Shown: piece after piece, positions 15,420-25,181 of the stretch
Layout: each line of letters begins with the position of its first letter
Position numbering within the stretch: the first letter of the stretch is position 1
Source: Serpens gallinarum
Lineage (GTDB): Bacteria > Pseudomonadota > Gammaproteobacteria > Pseudomonadales > Pseudomonadaceae
Reading direction: 5' to 3'
Assembly (NCBI RefSeq): GCF_014836765.1
Contig: NZ_JACSQG010000001.1
Coordinates: 678,896 to 742,895, forward strand
DNA: 64,000 bases
The notes under the pieces: generated by a model
What the model was told of the DNA's origin: nothing
Seen by the model: the letters and a program-made list of their open reading frames with translations, nothing else
Databases searched by the model: none
Translations under genes and position numbers: made by a program

Positions 15420-17444
15420 ATGAAGACGCTGCTGTCCCCTGCCATGGCACTGATGAACCGGCTGAGCTTTGCCAAGAAATTCGGCCTGATCAGTGTGGTG
15501 TTCTTCCTGCCCATTCTGGTTACCAGCTTCTATCTGTTGCGCGATGCCTATGAGCAGTTCATACGCACCGAGGCGGCGCGTACGAGCCTTTCTCTGCTAG
15601 GTGACAGCCTGGCCGTGCGGCGTGAGTTGGGCGATCTCAAGGATCTGTTGATCATCCGCGCTCGGTCACCACAAACCGATCGCCAAGCCCTGGACACACG
15701 TATTGCCAGCTTGCAGGACGGCCTGCTGACGCGCTTGCAGGGTTTGGCGGCGCCGCTGCTTGACGACCGTCAGCGCGAAGCCATTGAGCAGGCGCGCAAT
15801 GACCTGTTGCACCGTTTGCAAAGCATTCTTGCGGAAACCTCTCACGCTAACCAGGCGGCCATGGTTGAGCGACTGCACGGCGAGGCCCAAGTGTTCGTCA
15901 GTCTGGTGGGTGGTGAGAGCGGTCTGAGCCAGGACCCCGAACGTACCGTACGCCAGCAGATCGAGTTGTTTACCCGTGCCACGCCAAAGGTGCTTGACCT
16001 GATCAGTCAGGTGCGGGCCATTGGCTCCAGCGCCCTGGGTCAGGGGGCGCTGACGTCTGCCGACAGTAACCGCCTGGATGAATTGCTGACGGGAATGGAT
16101 CAACTGCGGGGTGAATACGCGCTGAGTCTGGATGCTGTGCTGCGTGACGATGAGGCCGCTGAACGCCTTGCCGAGCCGGCGCGACGTAGTCAGGGCAGCC
16201 TGGCGCGTGTCAGCGAGTTGCTCGATGAACAACTGATACTGGCCGACACTCTGGATGCGCCCTGGTTGCAGTTCCATGATCAGATCAGCCAGGCGCTGGC
16301 ACTCACCCATGGGCTCGAGGATGCCACCCTTGCGGTGCTCGACGCTGCGCTGGGCGAGCGCCGCGATGCTCAGCGCAAGCAGATGATTCTGCTGGTTGGC
16401 GCCATGCTGGCGGTGGTGCTGCTGATCGCGTACCTGTACGCCGCCTTCTTTGTTTCCATTCGCACCACCCTGAAATCCCTTGGCCGCACCATGAAGCATG
16501 TGGCGGCCGGCGACCTGACCGTCGAGTGCCGTGTCGACAGTCGCGACGAGCTGGCCGAGCTGGGCAAGGTATTCAATGCCAGCGTGGCGCAAATTCGTGT
16601 GCTGATTGAGCGCGTCGGGCAAACCGTGGGCGAGGTGGATAACCAGGCGCGACGTGTAGAGGCGATTTCCGCCCAGAGCCATCAGGCGGTCACCGAACAA
16701 CGCAGCCGTATCGAGCAAGTGGCGACCGCAATGAACGAGATGTCCGCCACCGCCCAGGAAGTCGCGCGCAGCGCCGCTGCGGCAGCGGTCAGCGCACAGG
16801 GTGCGAATGAAGAAACCGAGGGTGGGCGCACGTTGGTAGGCACCCAGGTCTCCGGCATCCAGGGATTGGCCGGCGACCTTGAACGTTCGGTGGACGTGAT
16901 CAACCGGCTGGCGGGTGACAGTCAGGCCATCGGCCAGGTATTGGACGTGATCAAGACCGTCGCCGAACAGACCAATCTTTTGGCCCTCAACGCCGCCATC
17001 GAGGCTGCACGGGCTGGCGAGCAAGGGCGCGGTTTTGCCGTGGTGGCTGAGGAAGTGCGCAATCTGGCCCAGCGTACCCAGCAGTCCACAGCGGAAATCG
17101 AGCAGATGATTGCCCGCTTGCACCAGGGCGTGGGCGCGGCGGTAGAGGTCATGCACTCCAGCCACCAGCAGGCCGACACCACGGTCAGTCATGCCGGGGC
17201 GGTCCAGCAGGCGCTGGACAATATCCTCGCCGCGGTCGGCAACATCGTCGACCAGAACCAGCAGATCGCCACGGCAGTGGAGCAGCAGACCGTGGTCGCC
17301 CATGACATCGATCAGAACATCGTGCAGATCAGCCAGGCCGGAGAACTGACCTCGGCGGGTGCCAGTGAAACTGCCGAGGCCAGCCGCGAGCTGTCTGGCT
17401 CGGTGGCGCGCTTGCAGCAATTGATCGGGGCGTTCCGCGTTTGA
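15420..17444 (+). CDS. Methyl-accepting chemotaxis protein with large sensor domain
   Basis: A 674-residue transmembrane chemoreceptor. The first membrane helix is at about 21-40 ([20 protein letters not shown]), followed by a helical periplasmic domain of roughly 270 residues, a second helix at about 322-346, a HAMP domain, and a cytoplasmic signalling domain whose hairpin tip reads [20 protein letters not shown]. The sensor length fits the helical bimodular (HBM) type that binds organic acids; this is inferred from size and helix pattern. The ATG at 15420 follows AGAGG; the preceding in-frame GTG is less likely. Monocistronic, with a possible sigma-28 promoter. Confidence 0.93.
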   Translation: MKTLLSPAMALMNRLSFAKKFGLISVVFFLPILVTSFYLLRDAYEQFIRTEAARTSLSLLGDSLAVRRELGDLKDLLIIRARSPQTDRQALDTRIASLQDGLLTRLQGLAAPLLDDRQREAIEQARNDLLHRLQSILAETSHANQAAMVERLHGEAQVFVSLVGGESGLSQDPERTVRQQIELFTRATPKVLDLISQVRAIGSSALGQGALTSADSNRLDELLTGMDQLRGEYALSLDAVLRDDEAAERLAEPARRSQGSLARVSELLDEQLILADTLDAPWLQFHDQISQALALTHGLEDATLAVLDAALGERRDAQRKQMILLVGAMLAVVLLIAYLYAAFFVSIRTTLKSLGRTMKHVAAGDLTVECRVDSRDELAELGKVFNASVAQIRVLIERVGQTVGEVDNQARRVEAISAQSHQAVTEQRSRIEQVATAMNEMSATAQEVARSAAAAAVSAQGANEETEGGRTLVGTQVSGIQGLAGDLERSVDVINRLAGDSQAIGQVLDVIKTVAEQTNLLALNAAIEAARAGEQGRGFAVVAEEVRNLAQRTQQSTAEIEQMIARLHQGVGAAVEVMHSSHQQADTTVSHAGAVQQALDNILAAVGNIVDQNQQIATAVEQQTVVAHDIDQNIVQISQAGELTSAGASETAEASRELSGSVARLQQLIGAFRV

Positions 17445-17482
17445 TCACAGACCTTTGGGGAATCGCTGAGTAATCGGTAGGC

Positions 17483-18262
17483 CTAGCGCCAGCCAAACAG
17501 GGTGCAGCTGTTGCGGTAGCTCGCCGCCGCCAGATCTTCTGGCGTAACGCCTTTGATGCGTGCCAGTTCCGCGCAGATTTGCGGCAGGTATTCGGGGCTG
17601 TTGCGCTGGCCTGGATGGCTGGCGGGGGCGATGTCCGGGGCATCGGTTTCCAGCACGATGGCGTCCAGCGGCAATTGCGCAAGCACCTTGTGCATGCGCT
17701 GTGCCTGGGGCCAGGTGCCGGCGCCGCCCAGGCCAACATAAAAGCCCAGCTTCTGGTATTCATGTGCCTCCTCGTAACTGCCGCTGAACGCATGGGCGAT
17801 GCCACCGCGCGCGGGGCGCAGGCGTTTGAGCGTGGCGATAACATCGGCATGGGCGCGTCGCACGTGCAGCAGAACCGGTAACTCGAACTCCATCGCCAAT
17901 TTCAGCTGAACCTCGAACAACGCCTGCTGGGCCGGCTTGTCCGGCTGCTCGACGTAGTAATCCAGGCCGATTTCGCCGATGGCGCACAGTTTGTCGTGGC
18001 CGGCCAGGCGCTGCAGCCAGTCGCGCAACTGGGTCAGGTGTTCGGGACGATGGCGGTCGAGAAAGGCGGGGTGCAAGCCCAGGCTGGCATACAGGCCTGG
18101 CTCGACGCTCACCAGATCCCACAAACGCTGCCAGTGCGCCTGGTAAACGCCGATCAGCACCTGCCGCTCGACGCCCAAGGCCCGACTACGGGCCAGCACG
18201 GCGGGGCGGTCGGCGTCGAAGTCGGGGAAGTCGAGATGGTTGTGGGTGTCGATCAGGAGCAT
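17483..18262 (-). CDS. TatD family metal-dependent nuclease (YjjV-like)
   Basis: The 259-residue protein has the TatD metallohydrolase pattern: DTHNHLDF at the N-terminus, GEIGLDYY near 96, LHVRRAH near 133, HAFSGS near 155, and LETDAPD near 203. The sequence is closer to the YjjV branch than to TatD itself. Family members are metal-dependent DNases. It converges with the chemoreceptor gene. No strong ribosome site precedes the ATG at 18262. Confidence 0.92.
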   Translation of the reverse strand: MLLIDTHNHLDFPDFDADRPAVLARSRALGVERQVLIGVYQAHWQRLWDLVSVEPGLYASLGLHPAFLDRHRPEHLTQLRDWLQRLAGHDKLCAIGEIGLDYYVEQPDKPAQQALFEVQLKLAMEFELPVLLHVRRAHADVIATLKRLRPARGGIAHAFSGSYEEAHEYQKLGFYVGLGGAGTWPQAQRMHKVLAQLPLDAIVLETDAPDIAPASHPGQRNSPEYLPQICAELARIKGVTPEDLAAASYRNSCTLFGWR

Positions 18263-18530
18263 GAACCAGGAGACCTGTGGTGATATACGAAAGGGGACGG
18301 CCTCGCCCGCTGCGAGGTGATGGGATGCAGATACGCCCGTCGCGCTGGATACTCCGCCGCCCTATGCTGTTGCGACTCGGTGGCCGCTCGGCTTTGGCGC
18401 GAGGCAGTGCGTGGATAGCCTAAACGAAGAGATTAGCGGTTCGCCAATCACCGCCCGTGTTTGCGCGTTAATAGCTCTTTGATATGCCTGGCCTTTACAA
18501 TGCAAGCATGACTCATCTCCCCACGCCCTC

Positions 18531-19136
18531 ATGAATACCCCCGCGCTGCAAGGCAGCGTTTACCTTGTCGACGACGATGCGTTCATTCTGCAAGTGCATG
18601 CCGATCTGCTGCGTTCAATCGGCTTGAATGTGCACTTGTTTACCTCGTCGCGGGCCTTCCTGAACGAGTATGTCTCCTTGCCCTGTGAATGCATTTTGTC
18701 GGACCTGCGCATGCCCGAGGTGGGTGGTTTGCAGTTGCAGACAGAGCTGCTGGAGCGTGGCGTAGACACGCCCATCATTTTTATTACCGGCCACGCCGAT
18801 GTAGCGACTGCCGTCGAGGCGATGCGCCGGGGGGCGTTCGATTATGTGGAAAAACCGGTGCATGGTCAGCAGTTGCTGGATCGCGTAAACGCCGCGTTGG
18901 AGCTCAGTCGCGAGCGGCACCGTGAGCGTTTGCAGCGGCAGGCTCGCGATGCGCGCCTGGCTCTGCTGACGGCGCAGGAGCGCAAAATCGTGCAGTGGGT
19001 GGTGCAAGGCCATTCCAGTCGCGAAATTGCGGCGTTGGCGAACCTGAGCGTGCGCACCGTGGAGAATCATCGGGCACGAATCATGGACAAACTGCACGTC
19101 GGCTCGGTCGTTGAGCTGGTTCGCCTGTTGCTCTGA
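18531..19136 (+). CDS. FixJ/NarL-type response regulator
   Basis: The 201-residue protein joins a receiver domain (phospho-acceptor D58 in LSDLRMP, with VDDD, ITGHAD and VEKP sites intact) to a LuxR-type helix-turn-helix (EIAALANLSVRTVENHRARI, about 165-185). This is the two-domain FixJ layout. It precedes the chemosensory operon by about 115 bases in the same direction and may regulate it; a palindrome in the gap is a candidate site. Its partner kinase is unknown; the hybrid kinase at the end of the operon is one option. Confidence 0.9.
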   Translation: MNTPALQGSVYLVDDDAFILQVHADLLRSIGLNVHLFTSSRAFLNEYVSLPCECILSDLRMPEVGGLQLQTELLERGVDTPIIFITGHADVATAVEAMRRGAFDYVEKPVHGQQLLDRVNAALELSRERHRERLQRQARDARLALLTAQERKIVQWVVQGHSSREIAALANLSVRTVENHRARIMDKLHVGSVVELVRLLL

Positions 19137-19172
19137 CCGGTCAGCCGAAGGGGTAGTTTCTCTCGGAAGCAT

Positions 19173-19188
19173 TGAGTAGTTCTACTCA
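19173..19188. promoter_or_regulatory. Perfect palindrome before the chemosensory operon
   Basis: TGAGTAG-TT-CTACTCA is a perfect 16-base inverted repeat about 65 bases before the first operon gene. A related half-site, GGGTAGTT, lies about 20 bases upstream. The position between a FixJ-type regulator and its neighbouring operon fits a response-regulator operator; this is inference. Confidence 0.5.
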
Positions 19189-19251
19189 TGCTGGCACACC
19201 GCCATACACGCACAATTCCGCGTTTGCGAATAGCTGTGGAGTTGAGCGGTC

Positions 19252-20352
19252 ATGCGACATCCGAATGCGGCACGGGTCCTGGCACTGGCCAACGTCATTC
19301 TCTGTGGATTGTTGGCCGCGTCATGGTGGTGGGGCGTGGCGTGGGGTGTTCTGGTCCTGCTGTTGCTGGTTGTAGTTCAGGGACCATCGGCTACCGACAC
19401 GCAGGCAACCCACGTCGACGCTGTTGCCCAAACCCCGACGCTGCAGCCCCACGAAGGCTTGCGGGCGCTCGTGGCGGGTGTCCTACCTCTGTGGGGGCAG
19501 CACCTGACACTGGCTCGCGGTCAGGTCGGCGAAGCCATTACAGGGTTGTCGTCCGGCTTCGCCGAGTTGAGCCAGCGCCTGGGCACCAGTGCGGCGCAAA
19601 ACGGACACGAGCAGAGCGGCCGCGCAATTGAAACCATTCAGCGTGCCGAAGAGGGCCTGCACACCATCACCGATGCATTGCTGCAGACCCAGCAGTACCG
19701 CGGCCTTCTCCTGGCTGAAATTGATCGTATCGCCAGCCACACCCACGAACTCAGCCGCATGGCCGACCAGGTCGGCAAGATCGCCGACCAGACCAACCTG
19801 CTGGCGCTCAATGCAGCCATCGAGGCGGCGCGAGCCGGCGAGGCTGGGCGTGGCTTTTCAGTGGTTGCCGACGAGGTGCGCAAGCTCTCCAGCGAGTCCG
19901 GGCAGACCGGCAAGCTGATCCGCGAAACGGTGGACACCGTCACCGAGGTGATCCACAAGGCGCAGAACATCTCCGCGTCCTTCGCCACCCGTGAGCAAAG
20001 CCTCGTCCAGGAATCGCAACAGCTGGTCGAGCACATCGTGCACGACTTCAACGAGACCGCGACGATGCTGCAGGGCTCGCTGCAGCAACTGCATCAGGAG
20101 CGGTATGACCTGGAGCGCGAGATCAACCAACTGGTGGTGCACCTGCAGTTCCAGGACCGCGTCGACCAGATCATGGGCCACGTCAGCGACGACATGCAGC
20201 GCCTCGAACAGGCCAGCGGAGCCGATCTACCCGATGTCGCAGAGTGGCTGCAACGGCTCAGTGGCACCTACACGACACTTGAGCAGCGCGCGCTGCACGA
20301 GGGCCGCAACGCAACGTCGGCCGGCGCTGCTTCTTCCGTTACTTTCTTTTGA
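19252..20352 (+). CDS. MCP-like membrane protein with CheZ-like D-xxx-Q motif
   Basis: This 366-residue protein has one or two membrane helices at 9-43 ([20 protein letters not shown] and [12 protein letters not shown]), no HAMP and no sensor domain, then a short chemoreceptor hairpin with the tip [20 protein letters not shown] (about 178-197). Beyond it, a helical region carries [14 protein letters not shown] with D302 and Q306. E. coli CheZ dephosphorylates CheY-P with D143 and Q147, the same D-xxx-Q spacing in a similar F-Q-D context. cheY follows 11 bases downstream, so the protein may be a membrane-bound CheY phosphatase with an MCP signalling tip (inference). Annotation pipelines would call it simply an MCP. 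Confidence 0.75.
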   Translation: MRHPNAARVLALANVILCGLLAASWWWGVAWGVLVLLLLVVVQGPSATDTQATHVDAVAQTPTLQPHEGLRALVAGVLPLWGQHLTLARGQVGEAITGLSSGFAELSQRLGTSAAQNGHEQSGRAIETIQRAEEGLHTITDALLQTQQYRGLLLAEIDRIASHTHELSRMADQVGKIADQTNLLALNAAIEAARAGEAGRGFSVVADEVRKLSSESGQTGKLIRETVDTVTEVIHKAQNISASFATREQSLVQESQQLVEHIVHDFNETATMLQGSLQQLHQERYDLEREINQLVVHLQFQDRVDQIMGHVSDDMQRLEQASGADLPDVAEWLQRLSGTYTTLEQRALHEGRNATSAGAASSVTFF

Positions 20353-20363
20353 GGGAAACAAGC

Positions 20364-20729
20364 ATGAGCAAAACGATTCTGGTCATCGACGACTCGGCCA
20401 GCATGCGTCAGATGGTCGGCCTGACCCTGCGTGGCGCCGGCTACACCGTTGTCGAAGCGCAGGATGGCAAGGACGCGCTGAGCAAGCTGGACGGTCGCAA
20501 ATACAACCTCATCGTTTCCGACGTGAACATGCCCAACATGGACGGCATCAGTTTCGTCAAGGCGGCCAAGCAACTGGCTGCCTACAAGTTCACCCCGGTG
20601 ATCATGCTCACCACCGAGGGCAGCGACGACAAGAAACACGAAGGCAAGGCCGCCGGCGTGCGCGCCTGGATCACCAAGCCGTTCCAGCCGCCGATGTTGC
20701 TCGATGCTGTCTCCAAGCTGGTGATCTGA
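20364..20729 (+). CDS. cheY: CheY-type single-domain response regulator
   Basis: The 121-residue protein is a bare receiver domain. Acidic pocket residues (IDDSAS, D9 and D10), phospho-acceptor D53 (VSDVNMP), the threonine in MLTTEG and the lysine in ITKPF are intact. The ATG at 20364 is used; the frame is open fifteen bases further upstream. It follows the MCP-like protein with the D-xxx-Q motif and precedes a STAS protein by four bases. It is the expected phosphate acceptor of the CheA encoded in this operon. Confidence 0.95.
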   Translation: MSKTILVIDDSASMRQMVGLTLRGAGYTVVEAQDGKDALSKLDGRKYNLIVSDVNMPNMDGISFVKAAKQLAAYKFTPVIMLTTEGSDDKKHEGKAAGVRAWITKPFQPPMLLDAVSKLVI

Positions 20730-20733
20730 GCCC

Positions 20734-21012
20734 ATGCCCGTACTGCCGACCTCTCCGGACACAACGCTGCACCTGGGCGGGGCTTTCACCATCGAGCGCG
20801 CTGCTGAACTGCAGGCGCTGCTGCTGCACGAGCTGCAGCAAAGAACGCCCCAGGCCATCAACCTGGAAGGTATCAGCGAAATAGATTGTGCCGGCCTGCA
20901 ATTGCTGCTGGCGCTACGGCGCCAGTTGCCATCCGTTCGACTGATCGCACCAAGCCCCGCCCTTCAGCAGATGTTTGCTCGGCTGCGGCTCAACTCTCTG
21001 CTGGATAACTGA
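20734..21012 (+). CDS. STAS domain protein
   Basis: A 92-residue protein with the fold of anti-sigma-factor antagonists: an N-terminal strand (TTLHLGGAFTIERAAELQAL) and the core strand-loop AINLEGISEIDCAGLQLLLA. In phosphorylated members the loop reads D-S-S-G or D-S-T-G; here it is D-C-A-G, so the usual phosphoserine is missing and the protein probably works by binding alone. It lies between cheY and cheA, a position known for STAS proteins in some chemosensory clusters. Partner unknown. Confidence 0.85.
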   Translation: MPVLPTSPDTTLHLGGAFTIERAAELQALLLHELQQRTPQAINLEGISEIDCAGLQLLLALRRQLPSVRLIAPSPALQQMFARLRLNSLLDN

Positions 21013-21020
21013 GGAAGCCC

Positions 21021-22967
21021 ATGGATATGCAAGCCGTGCGTAGCGTGCTGCTGGAAGAGGCACGCGAACTGCTGGCCGAGATGGAGCAGGCGCTGCTGGC
21101 AATCGAGACCCAGGGAGCCGATAGCGAGCGCATCAACGCTATTTTTCGCGCGGCCCATACGCTCAAAGGTTCGTCGGGCATGTTCAATCTGCAGCTGGTG
21201 GTCGACTTCACCCACCTGATGGAGAACCTGCTGGTTAACGTGCGCACGGGCGAGCAGCCCATTGACGGGCCGCTGGTGTCGCTGTTGTTGAATTGTGGCG
21301 ATTACCTGAGCCGGCTGTTCGACAAGGTTGCCCAGGGACGCGAGGATGAAGACCCCGACCCGGCCGTGCGTGCCATGCTGTGCGCAGCGTTGAGCGCGTA
21401 CCTCGATGCGGCGCCTGAAGTGGCTCCTGGCCCGGCAGCAACTCCGTCTTCCACTAGCGGCACGCATTGGCGCATCACCCTGAGACCGCAGGCCCAGGTG
21501 TTCGCCCATGGCCTGGACCCTATACCGTTCGTTCACTACCTGGCCGACATGGGCGAGGTGCTCGACGTGCAGGTTCTGCAGGATGACTTGCCCCCGCTGG
21601 CCGAGCTGGACCCGGAGCGTTGCCACCTGGGCTTTGTGCTTGAGCTGAGAGCCGATGTGGAGCGCAGCGCCCTCGAACAGGCGCTGGAGTTCATTGAGCA
21701 GGATTGCGAGATTCTGATCGAGGCCTTGCCCACCGCCGTTGGCGACGTGCTGAGCGAAGACAAGGTGAGCACGCTCACCGAGCCAGCCGAGCGCAGCGGT
21801 GTGATGAACCCTGCGGAAACCAGCCGGGCCCGGGCTGCGGAGCAGGTCTTCATCAAGGTCGACGCTCGCAAACTCGACGAGTTGATCAATGCCGTCGGTG
21901 AGCTGGTGATCCGCAATTCAGCGTGCAACAACCATCCTGCAATCCGCCAGGATGCGGAGCTGGGTGAACTACTCGAGGATGTGGGTCACCTGGTCGAGCA
22001 GATCCGCGACCGCGCCCTGAACTTGCGCATGGTGCCCATCGGCGAAGTGTTCCAGCGCTTCCCGCGAGTGGTGCGCGACGTCTGCAATGAACTGGGCAAG
22101 CGTATCGAGCTGAAAGTCAGCGGCGCCGAGACCGAGCTGGACAAATCCATGGTCGAGAAGCTGAACGATCCGTTGCTGCACATCGTGCGCAATGCGATGG
22201 ACCATGGCATCGAGTCCGTCGAGGAACGTCTGGCCGCCGGCAAGCCCGCACAGGGCACCCTGGCGCTCAACGCCTATCACCAGTCCGGCACAGTCGTCAT
22301 TGAGATCAGCGACGACGGACGCGGCCTGGACACGGATCGCATCCTGAAAAAAGCGCGGGAACGCGGGCTGGTGGAGCCAGACGCGCAGTTGACCGAGCGC
22401 GACATCTTCAACCTTATCTTTGCGCCGGGGTTTTCCACGGCGGACAAGGTCAGTGACCTGTCTGGGCGCGGTGTGGGCATGGACGTGGTGCGCCAGAACA
22501 TCGAGCAGCTGCGCGGCACCGTGGAGATCCAGAGCACCCGCGGAAAGGGGTCGACCTTCCGCATCCAGTTGCCGCTGACGCTCGCCATCATCGACGGCTT
22601 CCAGGTGGCCGTGGGGGACGACTACTTCGTCTTGCCGTTGAACCTGGTCGTTGAGTGCCTGGAGTTTAGTGAACAGACGAATGAGGTGGTCAACCTGCGC
22701 GGCCAGCCTTTGCCCTACCTGCACCTGGCCGATCGTTTTGGCATCGCTCGAAAGCCTGCCGCCCGCGAGTGCCTGGTTGTGGTTCAGAGCGGCGAGCACC
22801 GTGCCGGCATTGTGGTGGACCGCTTCGTGGGTGAAATCCAGGCGGTCATCAAGCCCCTTGGCAACCTGCTCAGAGGCATGCGGGGCTTCAGCGGTTCAAC
22901 GATTCTCGGCGACGGCAGCGTCGCCCTGCTTCTCGACATCCCGGCGCTGGTCAGCAGCGCCGTCTGA
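21021..22967 (+). CDS. cheA: Chemotaxis histidine kinase CheA
   Basis: The 648-residue kinase has an HPt domain with H46 in AAHTLKGSSGMF, a P2-like region (about 150-235, starting WRITLRPQAQVFAHGLDP), a dimerisation helix pair from about 275, an ATPase domain (NAMDHGIES, DDGRGLD, GRGVGMDVV) and a C-terminal CheW-like domain starting near LTLAIIDGFQV. All catalytic boxes are intact. It receives input from the operon's receptor through CheW and phosphorylates CheY and CheB, and possibly the REC domains encoded downstream. Confidence 0.96.
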   Translation: MDMQAVRSVLLEEARELLAEMEQALLAIETQGADSERINAIFRAAHTLKGSSGMFNLQLVVDFTHLMENLLVNVRTGEQPIDGPLVSLLLNCGDYLSRLFDKVAQGREDEDPDPAVRAMLCAALSAYLDAAPEVAPGPAATPSSTSGTHWRITLRPQAQVFAHGLDPIPFVHYLADMGEVLDVQVLQDDLPPLAELDPERCHLGFVLELRADVERSALEQALEFIEQDCEILIEALPTAVGDVLSEDKVSTLTEPAERSGVMNPAETSRARAAEQVFIKVDARKLDELINAVGELVIRNSACNNHPAIRQDAELGELLEDVGHLVEQIRDRALNLRMVPIGEVFQRFPRVVRDVCNELGKRIELKVSGAETELDKSMVEKLNDPLLHIVRNAMDHGIESVEERLAAGKPAQGTLALNAYHQSGTVVIEISDDGRGLDTDRILKKARERGLVEPDAQLTERDIFNLIFAPGFSTADKVSDLSGRGVGMDVVRQNIEQLRGTVEIQSTRGKGSTFRIQLPLTLAIIDGFQVAVGDDYFVLPLNLVVECLEFSEQTNEVVNLRGQPLPYLHLADRFGIARKPAARECLVVVQSGEHRAGIVVDRFVGEIQAVIKPLGNLLRGMRGFSGSTILGDGSVALLLDIPALVSSAV

Positions 22968-23017
22968 CGGGCATCCCCGTCGCTCATTTTTTTCGATTTC
23001 AAGCTTGAGGCGTAACG

Positions 23018-24646
23018 ATGAATTGGTTCATGAAACTCAGTCTGGCTAAAAAGTTGCTCAGCGCATTCTTTACCCTGGCGCTGATTGCTGCGGGAATGGG
23101 CCTTTACAGCCTGAGTAACCTCATCTCGGTCGGCAATTCGCTGCACCGGATGTATGAGAACAACTTGGTGGCGACCTCGAAAGCGCAAATCGCCTTTCGC
23201 GAATACCTGGTCTACAGCCGTACCGCACTTCGCTTCTTGACCCAGGAAGGCGAGGAGCGTGAAAACAACATTCAGCGGGCCATTGAATACCGCCAGCTTT
23301 CCCAGGCTGCTTTCGACGATTACCGCAAAACGGCGGTGACCAAAGAGGAGAACGTCATCGCAGACAAGATCCAGAAGGGGCTGAATGCCTACATCGAGGG
23401 GGTGCAGGACGCGGTGAGACTGGCCCGGCAAGGGCGTAGCTTAGACGGATTGCAGCTGTTGAACGGATCACTGCGCGCGGTAAACCACCAAATCGAAACC
23501 GACTTTGGTGCGCTGGTTGGCGAGATGCTGCAACAAGGCGCGGCCGCCGATCAGAGTGCTCGGGATACCGTGGCTTCGATGAAGATCGTCATGGCTATTC
23601 TCATTGCGCTGGCCACCCTGTTCGCGATCGGCTTCGGCCTGTTCCTGACCCGTATCGTCGTGCGCCAGATCGGCGGCGAACCGGACTATGCCCGTGACGT
23701 GGTGAGTCGCATCGCCGATGGCGACCTGACGGTAAAGGTGAATGTGCGCAAGGGCGACGAAGACAGCCTGCTGGCCGCCATGAGCGGCATGGTGCAGCGC
23801 CTGACCGACGTTATTGGCCAAGTTACGTCATCCGCCGATTCGCTGGCCTCCGCGTCCGAGCAGGTGTCTGCTTCTTCCGGAACCCTGAGCCAAAACGCCA
23901 CCGAGCAGGCGTCCAGCGTCGAAGAGATCAGCGCATCCATCGAGGAAACCGCTGCCACCGTCACCCAAAACGCCGAGAATGCGGGCCTTACCGACAGCAT
24001 GGCCACGCAGTCCGCCACGTCCGCCAAAGAAGGTGGCAATGCGGTACGCGAGACGGTCGATGCCATGAAGTCCATCGCGGACAAGATCAGCATCATCGAC
24101 GACATCGCCTACCAGACCAACCTGTTGGCGCTGAATGCGGCCATCGAGGCGGCACGTGCCGGCGACCATGGCAAGGGCTTCGCTGTGGTGGCGGCCGAGG
24201 TGCGCAAGCTGGCCGAGCGCTCCCAGGTGGCTGCACAGGAAATCGGTGCACTGGCCGGCTCCAGCGTGAGGATGTCCGAGCGTGCCGGCACCTTGCTGGA
24301 AGAGATGCTGCCCTCGATCGGCCGCACCGCTGACCTGGTCAAGGAAATCGCCGCTGCGTCTCAGGAGCAGCGTTCGGGTATCGATCAGATCAATGGCGCC
24401 ATCGTCGAGCTTTCCAAGACCACCCAGGCCAACGCTTCGGCCTCTGAAGAGCTCTCCGCCACCGCTGAAGAAATGAGCAGTCAGGCCCTGCAGCTGCAGA
24501 GCGTTATGCAGTTCTTCACCACGGAACAGCGTAGCGAGCGTGTGCCGACCGCAGCGCGCAGCGCGCGCCCAGTGGCCAAGCGTGGCGTCTCCAAGACCGT
24601 TGCGGTGACGGATACCGTCGACGAAAAACTCTTCGTTAATTTTTGA
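23018..24646 (+). CDS. Methyl-accepting chemotaxis protein, Tar-like layout
   Basis: A 542-residue receptor with membrane helices at about 13-32 and 190-211, a four-helix-bundle periplasmic domain of about 155 residues between them, a HAMP segment starting [14 protein letters not shown], and a signalling domain with the tip [20 protein letters not shown]. The C-terminal tail (residues after about 500) is short and ends DEKLFVNF; there is no CheR-binding pentapeptide. It lies between cheA and cheW in the operon and is probably the dedicated sensor of this pathway. Confidence 0.95.
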   Translation: MNWFMKLSLAKKLLSAFFTLALIAAGMGLYSLSNLISVGNSLHRMYENNLVATSKAQIAFREYLVYSRTALRFLTQEGEERENNIQRAIEYRQLSQAAFDDYRKTAVTKEENVIADKIQKGLNAYIEGVQDAVRLARQGRSLDGLQLLNGSLRAVNHQIETDFGALVGEMLQQGAAADQSARDTVASMKIVMAILIALATLFAIGFGLFLTRIVVRQIGGEPDYARDVVSRIADGDLTVKVNVRKGDEDSLLAAMSGMVQRLTDVIGQVTSSADSLASASEQVSASSGTLSQNATEQASSVEEISASIEETAATVTQNAENAGLTDSMATQSATSAKEGGNAVRETVDAMKSIADKISIIDDIAYQTNLLALNAAIEAARAGDHGKGFAVVAAEVRKLAERSQVAAQEIGALAGSSVRMSERAGTLLEEMLPSIGRTADLVKEIAAASQEQRSGIDQINGAIVELSKTTQANASASEELSATAEEMSSQALQLQSVMQFFTTEQRSERVPTAARSARPVAKRGVSKTVAVTDTVDEKLFVNF

Positions 24647-24654
24647 GGTGTTCC

Positions 24655-25176
24655 ATGGCCGAGTCCGAGGAAAATCTCGAATTGGTACGTCAGTACCTGA
24701 TGTTCAATCTGGGCGGTGAGACCTATGGCGTGGGGATTCACGCTATCCGCGAAATCATTGAATACCCGGGTGTGACAGCGATTCCGCTGGCGCCTCGCTT
24801 CATGCATGGGGTGATCAATCTGCGCGGCGCGGTGGTGCCGGTGCTGGACCTGTCGGTGCGCTTTGATCGCGCACCCACCGGCATCAATCGTCGCACCTGC
24901 ATCGTGGTGGTGGAGGTGGCGCAGGGCGACACCCTGCACATGCTGGGTGTGCTGGTCGATGGCGTGACCGAGGTGCGTGAAGTGGAACCGGCCGAAGTGG
25001 AGCGCAAGCCGCAGTTCGGTATTGGTCTGCGCAATGACTTCGTCATCGGCATGCTGCGTCGCGAACAGGGCTTCATACCAATCCTCGATATCGCCTCGGT
25101 GCTGTCCATGGCCGAGCTGGAAGCGCTCATCGAAGCAGGCGCAGACCCTGCCGGCGCAGCTACGGCTGCTGATTAG
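24655..25176 (+). CDS. cheW: Coupling protein CheW
   Basis: The 173-residue protein is a single CheW domain that links receptors to CheA. The typical segments YLMFNLGGETYGVGIHAIRE, PRFMHGVINLRGAVVPVLDL and VDGVTEVREV are present. The ATG at 24655 follows GAGGTG; an open frame twelve bases upstream starts with TTG inside the receptor stop region. It begins nine bases after the receptor gene and ends six bases before cheR. Confidence 0.95.
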   Translation: MAESEENLELVRQYLMFNLGGETYGVGIHAIREIIEYPGVTAIPLAPRFMHGVINLRGAVVPVLDLSVRFDRAPTGINRRTCIVVVEVAQGDTLHMLGVLVDGVTEVREVEPAEVERKPQFGIGLRNDFVIGMLRREQGFIPILDIASVLSMAELEALIEAGADPAGAATAAD

Positions 25177-25181
25177 GGGAT

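Noticed and set aside
15666-17420. 584-codon frame antisense to the chemoreceptor gene
   Set aside because: A mirror of GC-rich codon use; the opposite strand encodes a clear chemoreceptor.
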